Source: Verrucomicrobiales bacterium (GTDB taxonomy: Bacteria > Verrucomicrobiota > Verrucomicrobiia > Limisphaerales > DUCD01). From it: DNA of 33,357 nt. This document shows positions 1-9,232 of the stretch, piece after piece; the stretch's first letter is position 1; the number at the start of each line of letters is the position of its first letter. Both the position numbers and the translations under genes were made by a program. Below the pieces are notes generated by a model, which worked only from the letters and a program-made list of their open reading frames with translations, was not told the DNA's origin and made no database searches. Location of the stretch: the NCBI GenBank assembly GCA_012959985.1, contig DUCD01000115.1, forward strand, positions 1 to 33,357. Direction: 5' to 3'.

Positions 1-2999
1 CAACGGGGAAGCGTCGGATCGGATTTCTCTACGCGATCAATGTTTTCGGAGCAGTCTTCGGTTGCGTTGGTGCCGGCTTATTTCTATTCCCCAATCTGGG
101 TCTGGCAAACACCCAATGGGTTGCTATCTTTCTGAATTTAATTTCCGCTCTGGGCGCATGGCTGATCGCAAGGAGGTATCCCTCCCCCACTCTAACACCT
201 TCACCGAAAATTGAAGAGTCCCTGACTTCGGTTTCCCCTTCACTCCAATCTTCGGCACTTACCCGCCTGAGTGTAAAAACCGTCATTCTGATCACCATCT
301 ATTCACTTTCTGGATTCACAGCTATGCTGTATGAAATCAGTTGGAGTCGTATACTGGTGCTGGTACTGGGGTCTTCCACCTATGCCTATACCATTATGCT
401 GACTACTTTCCTTTTCGGACTGGCTCTCGGCGCGTTTTTCGGATCCAAACTTAAAGCTTCCATGTATTCATTAGCCACGGTTGGCATAGCTCAACTCGTG
501 GTCGCCATCACCACTTATTTCAGCATGTTCAGTGTCGAAGAACTTCCTTACATTTTCACCCAGGTTCAGGGCAGTTTCGGGGCCAGTCCCAAGGGTCTGT
601 TGCTGGTGCAGTTCATTCTGGCAGCCTGCCTGATGATACTGCCCACGCTCGGTTTGGGAGCCATGTTTCCATTGACAATCCGATGTCTGAACCCCGATGC
701 CACGTCCACCGTGAAGTGGGTCGGTTGGGCTTATGCCTTCAACACCTTCGGCGCCATCGCCGGTTCCCTTGCGGCCGGGTTTTGGCTGCTGCCCTGGCTT
801 GGCAGCCGTGCAACCATCGTGGTGGGGATTTTCATCAATACCATCGCCGGAAGCGTGGCAATGGTGAGTGACAAGTCTCGGCTGCCCACAAAATTGCGAA
901 TCCTGGTTATTGGGTTTATTGGAGTATTCTGCCTTAATCTCGCCATCAGCCCAAAGACATGGCAACCGTACATCATGTCCAGTGGAATCTTTCGTTATTT
1001 CCGGAATTACCAAGGGTTGAATCACCAGGAATTTTATTCAACCATAAAGAAAAACCGGGGGGATATCGTCTATTTTAAAGAGGGTCTTTCAGCCACAGTC
1101 AGCGTCACTCGAACTGTCAGAGATCTTTCCCTGCTGGTCAACGGCAAACCCGATGCCTCGGTTCCATCCAACCTGATTCATCCCTACGATACACCACGGT
1201 CGGATGAATTGGCTGACTTGCCCACCCAAACGCTTCTGGGGCAATTACCCCTGCTGCTTGCCGGCAACCAGCAGGATGTAATGGTCATAGGACTCGGCAG
1301 CGGTATCACCCTGAATTCTGTGCTAACTCATCCGGTCGATTCGGTGGAGTGTATCGAACTGGAAAAAGCCGTCGTGGACGCTTCGGTCTTCTTCCAGCAA
1401 TTCTGTAACGGTCTGGTCTCAGAACACCCGAAAGTGAGGATGGTCGTCAACGATGCCCGAAATCATTTAATCATGACGGACCGTTCCTACGATGTGATTA
1501 TCTCGGAACCCTCCAATCCCTGGATTGCCGGCGTTTCCAGCCTCTTCACTCGCGAGTTTTTTCAAATCGTGAAGTCCCGCCTGAAACCGGACGGTTTATT
1601 CTGTCAGTGGGTTCAATTGTACGAAATGGACGAGGAGGATTTTCAGGTGATTCTACGATCCATCTTGACCGTTTTCCCCCATGCCGAGTTATTCCGCGTC
1701 TATGAGGATGCCTTGATATTGTGTTCTCTGGAACCTCTCCTATTCGATTTGAATAAAATCCAAACACGCTGGACTGATTCGGTTGCCACCGATCTTGCTC
1801 GGATCAAAATCGAAGGTCCAGGAGATCTGCTGGCTTACTACCGTACCGAAACAAGCATCCTCAAGGAAATCACAGGCTCCGGACCGATCAATACAGATGA
1901 CAATATGTGGATCGAATACATTGCTCCGCTGCGACTTCAATCAAGGGATCTTTATAATGTCAGAGAATTATGGAAACATTTCAAACTGAATTCTCCCGAG
2001 AGTCTTTCCAGAAAAATCGTCTGGCAAAACAATTTGGAAAAAGATAAAGCCCGATTCTGGGCTGATCTCGCGGTTGGTTTTGACCGGTTGAAGCAACCGG
2101 AGGAGGCCATCCTATTTGCTGAGCACTCAGTCAGGATCGCTCCGAATCCTCTGGCAGCTCAAATCCAGACAGAAGCCTTATTGAAAATAGGCTCTATCAA
2201 CCAAGCGTCGGAAGTGCTGGAATCTTCACTTGTTCATTTCCGCGATGATTTGAGTCTGAGAAACTTAAAGACAAGCATTTTACTGCTCCAGCAGTCGGTT
2301 GATGCCGCTCTGGAACATGCCAGAGAATCGATAAAAATAAGACCGGATGATCTCCAATCGCAGTATCTGCTGGGGCAATGTCTTTATTCAAAAGGAGACG
2401 TCGATGAGGCCTTGGAAACTCTAAATTCCCTGCAACCCGCCCCATTGAGTCGTGAAGACCGTCAGCGATACTATTACATGACCGGAATGCTGAATCGAAT
2501 GAGTGAGGAACACCAGAAAGCAGCGGCAAATTTCAACTCCTTTCTCCTGGCAGACCCAAAGAATCCAGCCGTGTTGAAAAAATACGCTCAGTCACTTGAA
2601 CAAATAGGCCGTCCGGAAGAAGCCCTCCAGCAATGGCAGATTCTGGCAACACTGAGATCGAAAGCAGCCGAGGATGAATATGCAAAAGGTGTCGTTTCCT
2701 GGAATTCCAACCATCGGGATAAGGCCCGAATCCATTTCAACAATGCCATCAGCCTAAACCCCAACCATTCCGATGCCACACTGTTTCTTGTTCGCCTATT
2801 GAGATTGGATAAAAACTATTCCTTAGCCACAACAACCCTCGCCCGTTTTCTCAAGATTAACCCCGACATTCCCTGGGCATTAGGTTTTCAAGGGCAGATT
2901 CTGTTCGAAACGGGTGACGAATACACCTCAACGAAATACTTCCAACGTTATCAGGCATTAACCGGAGAACCCTGGATTCCCGTTGATCTTGAAGAATAG
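1..2999 (+). CDS. Membrane-bound spermidine synthase-like protein with C-terminal TPR repeats (5'-truncated)
   Basis: The reading frame is open from base 3 with no stop upstream of the first internal ATG (324), so the true start lies outside the window. The first ~960 bases encode many hydrophobic helices. A class-I methyltransferase/aminopropyltransferase-like fold follows: a glycine-rich nucleotide loop (GLGSG, about 1290-1304) with an acidic residue in the next strand (ECIELE), and the hallmark SEPSNPW block (about 1502-1522) of spermidine/spermine synthase-like proteins. The last ~900 bases encode helical TPR-like repeats ending at TAG 2997-2999. Known for the family: transporter-like membrane helices fused to a spermidine-synthase domain are common in environmental bacteria, and their substrate is usually unproven. 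Inference: an inner-membrane enzyme or scaffold; polyamine synthesis itself is not shown. It is convergent with the HAD gene. Confidence 0.88.
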   Translation, partial: TGKRRIGFLYAINVFGAVFGCVGAGLFLFPNLGLANTQWVAIFLNLISALGAWLIARRYPSPTLTPSPKIEESLTSVSPSLQSSALTRLSVKTVILITIYSLSGFTAMLYEISWSRILVLVLGSSTYAYTIMLTTFLFGLALGAFFGSKLKASMYSLATVGIAQLVVAITTYFSMFSVEELPYIFTQVQGSFGASPKGLLLVQFILAACLMILPTLGLGAMFPLTIRCLNPDATSTVKWVGWAYAFNTFGAIAGSLAAGFWLLPWLGSRATIVVGIFINTIAGSVAMVSDKSRLPTKLRILVIGFIGVFCLNLAISPKTWQPYIMSSGIFRYFRNYQGLNHQEFYSTIKKNRGDIVYFKEGLSATVSVTRTVRDLSLLVNGKPDASVPSNLIHPYDTPRSDELADLPTQTLLGQLPLLLAGNQQDVMVIGLGSGITLNSVLTHPVDSVECIELEKAVVDASVFFQQFCNGLVSEHPKVRMVVNDARNHLIMTDRSYDVIISEPSNPWIAGVSSLFTREFFQIVKSRLKPDGLFCQWVQLYEMDEEDFQVILRSILTVFPHAELFRVYEDALILCSLEPLLFDLNKIQTRWTDSVATDLARIKIEGPGDLLAYYRTETSILKEITGSGPINTDDNMWIEYIAPLRLQSRDLYNVRELWKHFKLNSPESLSRKIVWQNNLEKDKARFWADLAVGFDRLKQPEEAILFAEHSVRIAPNPLAAQIQTEALLKIGSINQASEVLESSLVHFRDDLSLRNLKTSILLLQQSVDAALEHARESIKIRPDDLQSQYLLGQCLYSKGDVDEALETLNSLQPAPLSREDRQRYYYMTGMLNRMSEEHQKAAANFNSFLLADPKNPAVLKKYAQSLEQIGRPEEALQQWQILATLRSKAAEDEYAKGVVSWNSNHRDKARIHFNNAISLNPNHSDATLFLVRLLRLDKNYSLATTTLARFLKINPDIPWALGFQGQILFETGDEYTSTKYFQRYQALTGEPWIPVDLEE

Positions 3000-3084
3000 T
3001 CACACACAAGCTCCTGTAGCATGCGTGGTTTCCAACACCTTATTGAAAATTACCCTAATCTCTATCCTCCCAAGAAAACCGACC

Positions 3085-3684
3085 CTACAGAGACCGGCTA
3101 GGCAAAATGTGTGATTTTCCAATCACGTCACGAACGTGAACCGCTTCCATTCCAGCTGAACGAATGGCCTGCATTCCTAAATCTGTGTCTTCATAGCCAC
3201 GACAACTTGTTGGATCAACACCGATGCGTTCGGCAGCGAGAAGGAAGATATCGGGCGCCGGTTTCTGATTCACGATGTCTTCACTTGTCACGAGTGCGTC
3301 AAACAAATGCGCAATCTTCAAATGCTCAAGCACAAGGGTGATGATTTTTCGGGTACCGCCGGTTGCCACTCCCATGGGAAGTTTTCCATGGTATTCCTTT
3401 GCTATGGCAACGACATCGTGGATCGGTTGTACTTGAGAAAGCAGGGGGAGGTAATCAAGTTCCTTTTCGTGTGCCACTGCGACAGGGTCGAGTTTCACAT
3501 TTTGTTCCTCACCGAGCATTCTGAGGATGTCGGCAGAAGGCACTCCGCCGAGGGCGTAAAACCTCTCCTCCTCAAAATGAATGCCATTTTTCTCCGTCAC
3601 GGCCTGCCAAGCTTGCCAATGAAGCGGCATGGTATCCGCCAATGTCCCATCACAATCAAAAACGATTCCCTTAACATTGTTCAT
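3085..3684 (-). CDS. HAD-superfamily phosphatase, YqaB/beta-phosphoglucomutase-like
   Basis: A 199-residue protein with the full HAD signature set: motif I DCDGT with nucleophile Asp10 and acid/base Asp12, motif II in VATGG, the motif III lysine in QKPAPD, and motif IV in YEDTDLG. The helical cap between motifs I and II (residues ~17-85) is of the beta-phosphoglucomutase type. Length and several segments (KPAPDIFLL, the AGM near the C-terminus) resemble E. coli YqaB, a fructose-1-phosphate phosphatase. The expected role is cytoplasmic dephosphorylation of a small sugar phosphate; the exact substrate cannot be read from sequence. It stands alone, tail-to-tail with the spermidine-synthase-like gene. 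Confidence 0.9.
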   Translation of the reverse strand: MNNVKGIVFDCDGTLADTMPLHWQAWQAVTEKNGIHFEEERFYALGGVPSADILRMLGEEQNVKLDPVAVAHEKELDYLPLLSQVQPIHDVVAIAKEYHGKLPMGVATGGTRKIITLVLEHLKIAHLFDALVTSEDIVNQKPAPDIFLLAAERIGVDPTSCRGYEDTDLGMQAIRSAGMEAVHVRDVIGKSHILPSRSL

Positions 3685-3721
3685 TCAATTAAAATTATAT
3701 ATTCGGCGACCACTCTTTACA

Positions 3722-3870
3722 TTATGAGGATTCCATAGCAAGTGGATAATCCTGAACTTCACGAACTTCCGGAATGCCTCCCATCATTTCACTGCGTTCT
3801 GAATACGCAGCATTTAATGAATGTCCATGTATCCTGGAAATCTTGTCACCGTTCCCCGTTTTGTATAGGG
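3722..3870 (-). pseudogene. Possible C-terminal coding remnant upstream of the HAD gene
   Basis: On the minus strand a frame open for about 50 codons ends at a TAA (complement of 3722-3724), 37 bases before the HAD start. Its translation has protein-like character (for example MMGGIPEVREV near the end, then DYPLAMESS) but no start codon before a double methionine in mid-frame. I do not recognise the family. It could be the tail of a deleted gene or a chance open frame; confidence is low. Confidence 0.2.
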
Positions 3871-3940
3871 TTTTACAGAATTATGTAGGATCTGTTCTGT
3901 AGGAATCCATTTTAGGTTCCCGTTTAACTGATTGCCTTGA

Positions 3941-5482
3941 ATGACTGAAAAAATGAAATCAATATTCCGAATCATTTCGATTCTCGTGGCCTGTTTGAGT
4001 ATTTCAAACGATTGCAGCACTGCTGAAGCTCGCCCTAACATTATCTTTTTCTTCACGGATGATCAGGCCTACGACACGCTGGGTTGTTATGGCAACCCCA
4101 ATGTAATGACTCCAAATATGGACAAACTGGGGCGTCAGGGTGTGATCTTCGATCGGCATTACGATACTACGGCAATCTGCATGGCGAGTCGGGCCAGCGT
4201 AATGACCGGATTGCTCGAATACAAAACAGGATGCAATTTCATGCATGGGGCTATGACAAAGGAAATCTGGCGCTCTTCTTTTCCAGTGCTACTCAGAAAA
4301 TCAGGCTATCGAACTGGTTTTGGTGGTAAATTCGGTTTCGCAGTTAAGGAACACCCAAAAGATCCCGGATCGGAAAACACCTACAATAATCTACCGGTGG
4401 ATGACTTTGATTTCTGGGTCGGAGGCATTGGCCAAACATCCTATGAAACTAAAAAGAACAAATACCTGGCCAGCTACGCCAAGGATTATCCTCATAGTTC
4501 CAGGGCTTACGGGGCAGCGGGAATCGACTTCATCCGCGAATCAACTAAGACCAAAAAGCCATTCTGCCTGACACTGTTCTTCAAAGCACCGCACCGTCCC
4601 ACGACACCCGATCCGATTTTCGACGAGATCTACCAAAATACTGTTTTCCGAAAACTCCCCAACTACGGACGTAAAGCAGGTGAACACTTGGCTCCGCAAA
4701 GTAAAATGGGACGTCAGTATCCTCGCTTCGTTGATTGGGGCTATCATACTGACAAATCCTACCAGAAAGCCCTGCGCACTTATAATCAACAGATTTATGG
4801 CGTCGATTTTGCGATGGGTATGATTATGGAAGAACTCGAACGACAAGGAGTATCGGACAATACGGTCATCATCTTCTCATCGGACAATGGTTTTTTCAAT
4901 GGATCGCACGGTCTCGGCAGCAAGGTGCTCCCGTATGAGGAAGGCGCCCGGGTTCCACTGATTATTTATGATCCCAGGCAATCAAAGAGTGGTCGTGAGG
5001 GACGTCGATGTGACCGTGTCACCGGCAGTATTGATATCACAGCAACGATACTGGACCTGGCAGGTTTGAAGCTTCCTTCGAACATGGATGGTCAGAGCCT
5101 GATGCCCATCGTAACTGGAAGGAAACCTTCCATCCGCGAATCGCTACCGCTCATTCAGGTTTGGGGACCTGCCGGAACATTGTCATTGAGCGTGGTCACA
5201 CAAAGTCACAAGTATATTTACTGGTTTTACGGAGAAGGCATGCCCCCCGTTGAAGAACTCTTCGATCTTAAGAACGATCCCTATGAAATGGTCAATATCG
5301 CAGAGCAAACCCGAAGCAAGATCATTTTGAATTCCATGCGGCAGCTGTATGATGCGGAGGTGGATAAATGGGAGAAACACGCCGTGCCTTACAATGCCTA
5401 CCAGCCCTTCAGCACTCTTTTCGATCGCAAGGTTTCCTGGGAAAATAAGAAGAAACTGATCCCAAGGCAGTTTGGCCGATGA
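3941..5482 (+). CDS. Secreted sulfatase with CxAxR active-site motif
   Basis: A 513-residue type I (formylglycine) sulfatase. An N-terminal signal-like hydrophobic segment (residues ~8-20) precedes the mature start RPNIIFFFTDD, where Asp40-Asp41 are metal ligands. The modification site is Cys80 in CMASRASVMTG, which has Ala where most sulfatases have Pro. A later SSDNG segment supplies the remaining Asp/Asn ligands. The role is hydrolysis of sulfate esters outside the cytoplasm; the substrate is unknown, with polysaccharide sulfates likely given the neighbours. Two starts four codons apart are possible (ATG 3941 or 3953); the second leaves a more typical signal peptide. No formylglycine-generating enzyme is in the window, so maturation must be supplied elsewhere. 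Confidence 0.93.
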   Translation: MTEKMKSIFRIISILVACLSISNDCSTAEARPNIIFFFTDDQAYDTLGCYGNPNVMTPNMDKLGRQGVIFDRHYDTTAICMASRASVMTGLLEYKTGCNFMHGAMTKEIWRSSFPVLLRKSGYRTGFGGKFGFAVKEHPKDPGSENTYNNLPVDDFDFWVGGIGQTSYETKKNKYLASYAKDYPHSSRAYGAAGIDFIRESTKTKKPFCLTLFFKAPHRPTTPDPIFDEIYQNTVFRKLPNYGRKAGEHLAPQSKMGRQYPRFVDWGYHTDKSYQKALRTYNQQIYGVDFAMGMIMEELERQGVSDNTVIIFSSDNGFFNGSHGLGSKVLPYEEGARVPLIIYDPRQSKSGREGRRCDRVTGSIDITATILDLAGLKLPSNMDGQSLMPIVTGRKPSIRESLPLIQVWGPAGTLSLSVVTQSHKYIYWFYGEGMPPVEELFDLKNDPYEMVNIAEQTRSKIILNSMRQLYDAEVDKWEKHAVPYNAYQPFSTLFDRKVSWENKKKLIPRQFGR

Positions 5483-5583
5483 TCAAATTCAGGAGCTGGT
5501 AAATCCAATGAGTTGAAATTACTAAGTTTCTTTCTTTTTCTCATGAAAATTTGCTGAAGACAGAGCGTACGCCAACAAAATTA

Positions 5584-5595
5584 AATTGCGCAATT
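5584..5595. promoter_or_regulatory. Perfect 12-bp palindrome upstream of the toxin-antitoxin pair
   Basis: AATTGCGCAATT is a perfect dyad 50 bases before the antitoxin ATG. A TTGACA hexamer (5611-5616) lies between, with only a weak -10 candidate. It may be a binding site for the autoregulating antitoxin-toxin complex, but this is position-based inference. Confidence 0.3.
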
Positions 5596-5622
5596 GGAAA
5601 GAACCCACCATTGACAGAATTC

Positions 5623-5632
5623 TGTACGTGCA
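5623..5632. promoter_or_regulatory. Near-palindromic TGTACGTGCA, possible YefM operator half
   Basis: The decamer is symmetric except for one base pair and lies 13 bases before the antitoxin ATG. The E. coli yefM-yoeB operator uses palindromes with a TGTACA core, and this element shares TGTAC. A single imperfect copy is weak evidence. Confidence 0.3.
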
Positions 5633-5645
5633 TTAGTTGTAGCTT

Positions 5646-5897
5646 ATGCAGACGATATCCTACACAGAAGCAAGAAATGGACTGTCCGCTCTGATGGACG
5701 CCGCGGTTCGCGATAGAGAACCGATAACCATCACACGCAACGGAGAGGGAACCGTTGTATTGCTAGCTGCAGACGAATACGCCGCCATGGAGGAAACACT
5801 GCATTTGCTCTCCACCCCAGCCAATGCAAAACGGATTAGGCAGGGACTAGCCGATCACGGAGCTGGAAACATTCACTCCGGGGAACTATGCGATTGA
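5646..5897 (+). CDS. yefM: Antitoxin, Phd/YefM family
   Basis: An 83-residue protein with the compact YefM fold signature: an N-terminal YTEARNGLSALMDAAV helix, then EPITITRNGEGTVVLLAADEYAAMEET, and a variable C-terminal toxin-binding tail. It neutralises the adjacent YoeB toxin and typically represses its own promoter through the N-terminal DNA-binding half. The ATG at 5646 has no clear Shine-Dalgarno sequence. The toxin frame overlaps the last 10 bases, consistent with translational coupling. The pair sits between a sulfatase and the glucarate dehydratase with no evident functional link, as is usual for mobile or addictive TA modules. Confidence 0.93.
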   Translation: MQTISYTEARNGLSALMDAAVRDREPITITRNGEGTVVLLAADEYAAMEETLHLLSTPANAKRIRQGLADHGAGNIHSGELCD

Positions 5898-6148
5898 TGT
5901 GGCTACCCGGCGGTTGGGCGGACTACCTCTATTGGCAGGAAAACAACCCAAAAGTCTTGGCTCGAGTCAATGAATTAATCCGAGATACATTGAGAAACCC
6001 TTTCTCGGGAATCGGAAAACCGGAACCGCTTAAAAGTAATCTAAAAGGCTGGTGGTCGCGGCGAATAACCAAGGAACACCGCTTGGTCTATCGAGTTGAA
6101 GATGAAATAATCATCATCATGCAGTGTCGATTCCATTATAGCTCTTAG
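5888..6148 (+). CDS. yoeB: Toxin, YoeB/Txe family ribosome-dependent mRNA interferase
   Basis: An 86-residue RelE-superfamily toxin close in length to E. coli YoeB (84 aa). The catalytic residues described for YoeB fall at the same numbers here: Glu46 in GKPEPLK, Arg65 in KEHRLVY and His83 in CRFHYSS. The GWWSRRI core and the terminal Phe-His-Tyr segment are diagnostic. Known activity: cleavage of mRNA at the ribosomal A site during stress when the antitoxin is degraded. It starts within the antitoxin gene (10-base overlap), so the two are cotranscribed. All visible catalytic residues are intact, so the toxin is probably functional. Confidence 0.95.
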   Translation: MRLMWLPGGWADYLYWQENNPKVLARVNELIRDTLRNPFSGIGKPEPLKSNLKGWWSRRITKEHRLVYRVEDEIIIIMQCRFHYSS

Positions 6149-6211
6149 ACGCTATTTTCTAAAATCTTGACGAGGTGTTATCCTATTTTAGTGATTTCTG
6201 GCATGGATGAT

Positions 6212-7552
6212 TCATTTCCGGACTAGGCAAGGTTTTTTCGGATCGAATGTCCAGTTAGGGATTAAGCTTTGCATGGCCCTTGAGTCGTCTCTGCCGGTTC
6301 GTTTATTGGCAAGGTATAGTCGGTGAGCCGTTTCAATTCGGTCCATATTTATTTCAATACCCAGTCCGGGTTTATCCGGAAGCGGAATAAATCCCTTCTC
6401 GATTTTCAGTGGATCCAAGGTGAGTTCCTGGCCGGTCTGCCAGATCCAATGAGTATCGAGTGGAGTGATCTCACCCGGCGCTGCTGCACCGACTTGGGTC
6501 ATCATGGCCAGAGATATGTCGAAGTGATTGTTGGAATGGCTACCCCAGGTCAAATTCCATTCGTCGCACATCATGGCGACTCGGATCGCTCCCTGCATCG
6601 TCCAGAAGTGACAATCTGCGAGAGGAATATCCACGGACTGAAGTCGGATGCTGTGAGCAAGTTGTCGAAAATCAGTCGCGATCATGTTGGTAGCCGTAGG
6701 CAATCCCGTACGTTGCCGGAATTCAGCCATGATTTCTCTGCCGGAAAATCCGGACTCGCCTCCGCAGGGATCCTCGGCATAGGTCAATATGCCTTTCAAC
6801 GGTTTCATCCAACGCACGGCCTCTTCAAGACTCCAGCAACCATTGGGATCCACCGTCAGGCGCGCCTCGGGAAAAGCTTCGTGAAGTGCATGAATGCAGT
6901 CCACTTCCGCAGGCCCTTCCAGGACACCCCCTTTAAGTTTCAAATCGTTGACTCCAAAGGCAGCCATTACAGCAGAGGCCTGGCGAACGATGGATGCAGG
7001 ATCCAGGGCACATTGATGCCGCACTTTCTCCCACTCACTGACAGGAGCATCGGTGAGATGGTATTCCAAATCCGACTGTTGATGATCACCGACAAAAAAC
7101 AGATATCCAAGATAAGGGATCTGATCACGTTGGCACCCATTCCCCAGCAGATCCGCAACGGGCACATTCAGAAATTGCCCCAACAGATCCAGTAAAGCCC
7201 CTTCCAACGCCGTCAGGGCATGAATCATGACCCGGGAATCAAAAGTTTGCAGTCCTCGTCCTGCTTGGTCCCGATCGGCAAAATTCACCTGAACCTCATT
7301 CAGAATCGCATTGAACCGTCCGACTTCCTTTCCAACAACCAACTCTACAGCATCTTCCAAAGTTCTGCGAATAGCCTCGCCTCCAGGCACCTCCCCTGCA
7401 CCGATATTTCCAAGGCTGTCCTTTAAGATGACAATATTCCGGGTGAACACCGGTTCATGGGCTCCGCTTAAATTGAGCAACATGCTGTCATACCCGGCTA
7501 CCGGAATAACCCGCATTTCATTGATTTTCGGTAATCCAATATAGCGGTTCAT
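6212..7552 (-). CDS. gudD: Glucarate dehydratase (enolase superfamily)
   Basis: A 446-residue protein, the same length as E. coli GudD and colinear with it. It begins with [20 protein letters not shown] and ends with the [14 protein letters not shown] segment. The enolase-superfamily catalytic set is in register: Lys205-x-Lys207 (base), metal ligands Asp235, Glu266 and Asn289, and His339 in [10 protein letters not shown]. The reaction is dehydration of D-glucarate (or L-idarate) to 5-keto-4-deoxy-D-glucarate in the cytoplasm. No aldolase or reductase for the next steps is adjacent. Its position between sulfatases suggests a link to uronic-acid-containing glycan breakdown, but that is inference. 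Confidence 0.96.
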   Translation of the reverse strand: MNRYIGLPKINEMRVIPVAGYDSMLLNLSGAHEPVFTRNIVILKDSLGNIGAGEVPGGEAIRRTLEDAVELVVGKEVGRFNAILNEVQVNFADRDQAGRGLQTFDSRVMIHALTALEGALLDLLGQFLNVPVADLLGNGCQRDQIPYLGYLFFVGDHQQSDLEYHLTDAPVSEWEKVRHQCALDPASIVRQASAVMAAFGVNDLKLKGGVLEGPAEVDCIHALHEAFPEARLTVDPNGCWSLEEAVRWMKPLKGILTYAEDPCGGESGFSGREIMAEFRQRTGLPTATNMIATDFRQLAHSIRLQSVDIPLADCHFWTMQGAIRVAMMCDEWNLTWGSHSNNHFDISLAMMTQVGAAAPGEITPLDTHWIWQTGQELTLDPLKIEKGFIPLPDKPGLGIEINMDRIETAHRLYLANKRTGRDDSRAMQSLIPNWTFDPKKPCLVRK

Positions 7553-7748
7553 TTTTTATATTTCCAGAATTGCTCAACTGAGAAAAGTTGATTACACACT
7601 CCAATTGAAGTCAATGCAGTTTTTAGCTGAAACAAAGTAAGCTTGGAGGACATGTGGCCCGTGCATTCGAATTCGATCTGATAGTTTTCCAACTCCTAAT
7701 CAGCCAAATTCATTGCTGAAATACTGGCACCTGAAGAGATGGCCGTCT

Positions 7749-9191
7749 TCATCGCAATTCTATCGCATTTTCCGGAACCCATGTTTCATTATCACGCCTC
7801 CGTTTGATCTGCCACGCTTCCTTAGCACGTTTCGTGTGTAACTCGGTTCGTCGATTGAGCGGCCAGTTGGGATCGGAGCGATGAGCTTCTTTGAAAATGT
7901 TTTGCGCTTTTAACACGAGATCGGTTCGGGATTGGGCCAGATTCTTCGACTCGGCTGAATCGTTACGCAAGTCATAGATCTCAATCGGCTTGTCGATGCC
8001 ATTGCGCACGGCTTTCCACTCACCAAATCGCGCGGCTTGGATGGGCTCATTGCCGAGATGTAATTCCCAGTAGAAATACTCACGCTTGGGCACATTCCCA
8101 CCTTTCAGATACTCCACCAAAGACAAACCGTCGGTTTCGTATCCTTTAGGATGATTGGCTCCACTAAGTTCCACAAACGTCGGCATCAGATCCCAAAATG
8201 CCCACGGTTGATCATCAACACGTCCTGCCGGAACCGTACCCGGCCACCAAGCTAAGGCAGCCTGCCGAAGCGCACCCTCATACATACCGCGTTTGTATCC
8301 ACGCAACCCATTGCTCGCTTGGTCGAACCGTTTTCCTATCTCGGATTCCGGACTGAACGACGATCCATTATCCCCCGAGAAAATGATCAGAGTATTTTCA
8401 GCAATACCGAGTTCTCGCAGGGTATCCACTAATTCACCCATGTCCGAATCAATCCGGGTGACTTGCGCCGCATAGGCCTTCTGTTTATCCGTCCACTGTT
8501 CGTTGCGGTAGATTCCGTAATCGTCTATCTCGTGCCGGCCATGAGGCAGTGTAATGGCATAGAATAAAAGGAACGGTTGATCTGCGTGCTTGCGCAGCCA
8601 ATTAATCATATCGCGTTGAATTAATTCCTGGGCGTAGGTTTCACCAACCTTCCGGCCGTCATTTCCCGGCAGGATGAAGGGTTGTTCATCGTCATATAAA
8701 TAGGTTGGAAAATAGGAATGCGCATGACGTTGACAGTTGTAGCCAAAAAAATGATCAACCCCCTGATTAAATGGGCTGCCTGTGGAATCGAAGAAACCCA
8801 TACCCCATTTTCCGAAGGTGGCGGTTGCATAGTCCGCCGTCTTCGCCACCTCTGCCATTGTGACTGTTTCATCAGGCAACGGCAGTTGGCCCTCAGGAGG
8901 AACCTCATAGTTGCCTCGAATCGGACAATGACCGGTGTGCAAACCAGTGAAGAATGAAGAACGGCTCGGCGCGCAAACACTGGTGCCACAGTAGGCTTGC
9001 AGATAGCGTGTTCCTTCGGTCGCCATTTGATCAAGACGAGGCGTTTTGATCAGTTTCTGTCCGTAGCAGCCTAGATCGCCTTGAGCAATATCATCGCTGA
9101 GAACAAAGATGAAATTCACCTTTCGGTCGGCAGAAGTGGCTTGAAGAAATAAGGGAATCAGACCGATGATGACGTAGAGAATATGTTTCAT
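7749..9191 (-). CDS. Secreted arylsulfatase-type sulfatase (CAPSR)
   Basis: A 480-residue sulfatase with a clear signal peptide (residues ~1-20). The first metal ligands are Asp33-Asp34 in [15 protein letters not shown], and the formylglycine site is Cys73 in [23 protein letters not shown] supplies further ligands, and a C-terminal sub-domain runs from about residue 390. It is shortened relative to many arylsulfatases but has all active-site blocks. It follows the 9233-10690 sulfatase after a 41-base gap on the same strand, so the two probably form an operon with the larger protein first. Substrate not determinable from sequence. Confidence 0.95.
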   Translation of the reverse strand: MKHILYVIIGLIPLFLQATSADRKVNFIFVLSDDIAQGDLGCYGQKLIKTPRLDQMATEGTRYLQAYCGTSVCAPSRSSFFTGLHTGHCPIRGNYEVPPEGQLPLPDETVTMAEVAKTADYATATFGKWGMGFFDSTGSPFNQGVDHFFGYNCQRHAHSYFPTYLYDDEQPFILPGNDGRKVGETYAQELIQRDMINWLRKHADQPFLLFYAITLPHGRHEIDDYGIYRNEQWTDKQKAYAAQVTRIDSDMGELVDTLRELGIAENTLIIFSGDNGSSFSPESEIGKRFDQASNGLRGYKRGMYEGALRQAALAWWPGTVPAGRVDDQPWAFWDLMPTFVELSGANHPKGYETDGLSLVEYLKGGNVPKREYFYWELHLGNEPIQAARFGEWKAVRNGIDKPIEIYDLRNDSAESKNLAQSRTDLVLKAQNIFKEAHRSDPNWPLNRRTELHTKRAKEAWQIKRRRDNETWVPENAIELR

Positions 9192-9232
9192 GTTATTTGC
9201 ATCCTGGTTGATAAAGAGTTTATGTTAAATGA

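Noticed and set aside
324-326. ATG at 324 as the start of the spermidine-synthase-like gene
   Set aside because: The same frame is open to the left window edge and encodes membrane-helix sequence, so the true start is upstream.
6323-7195. 290-codon plus-strand frame opposite glucarate dehydratase
   Set aside because: Antisense shadow of gudD; the minus-strand protein matches GudD end to end.
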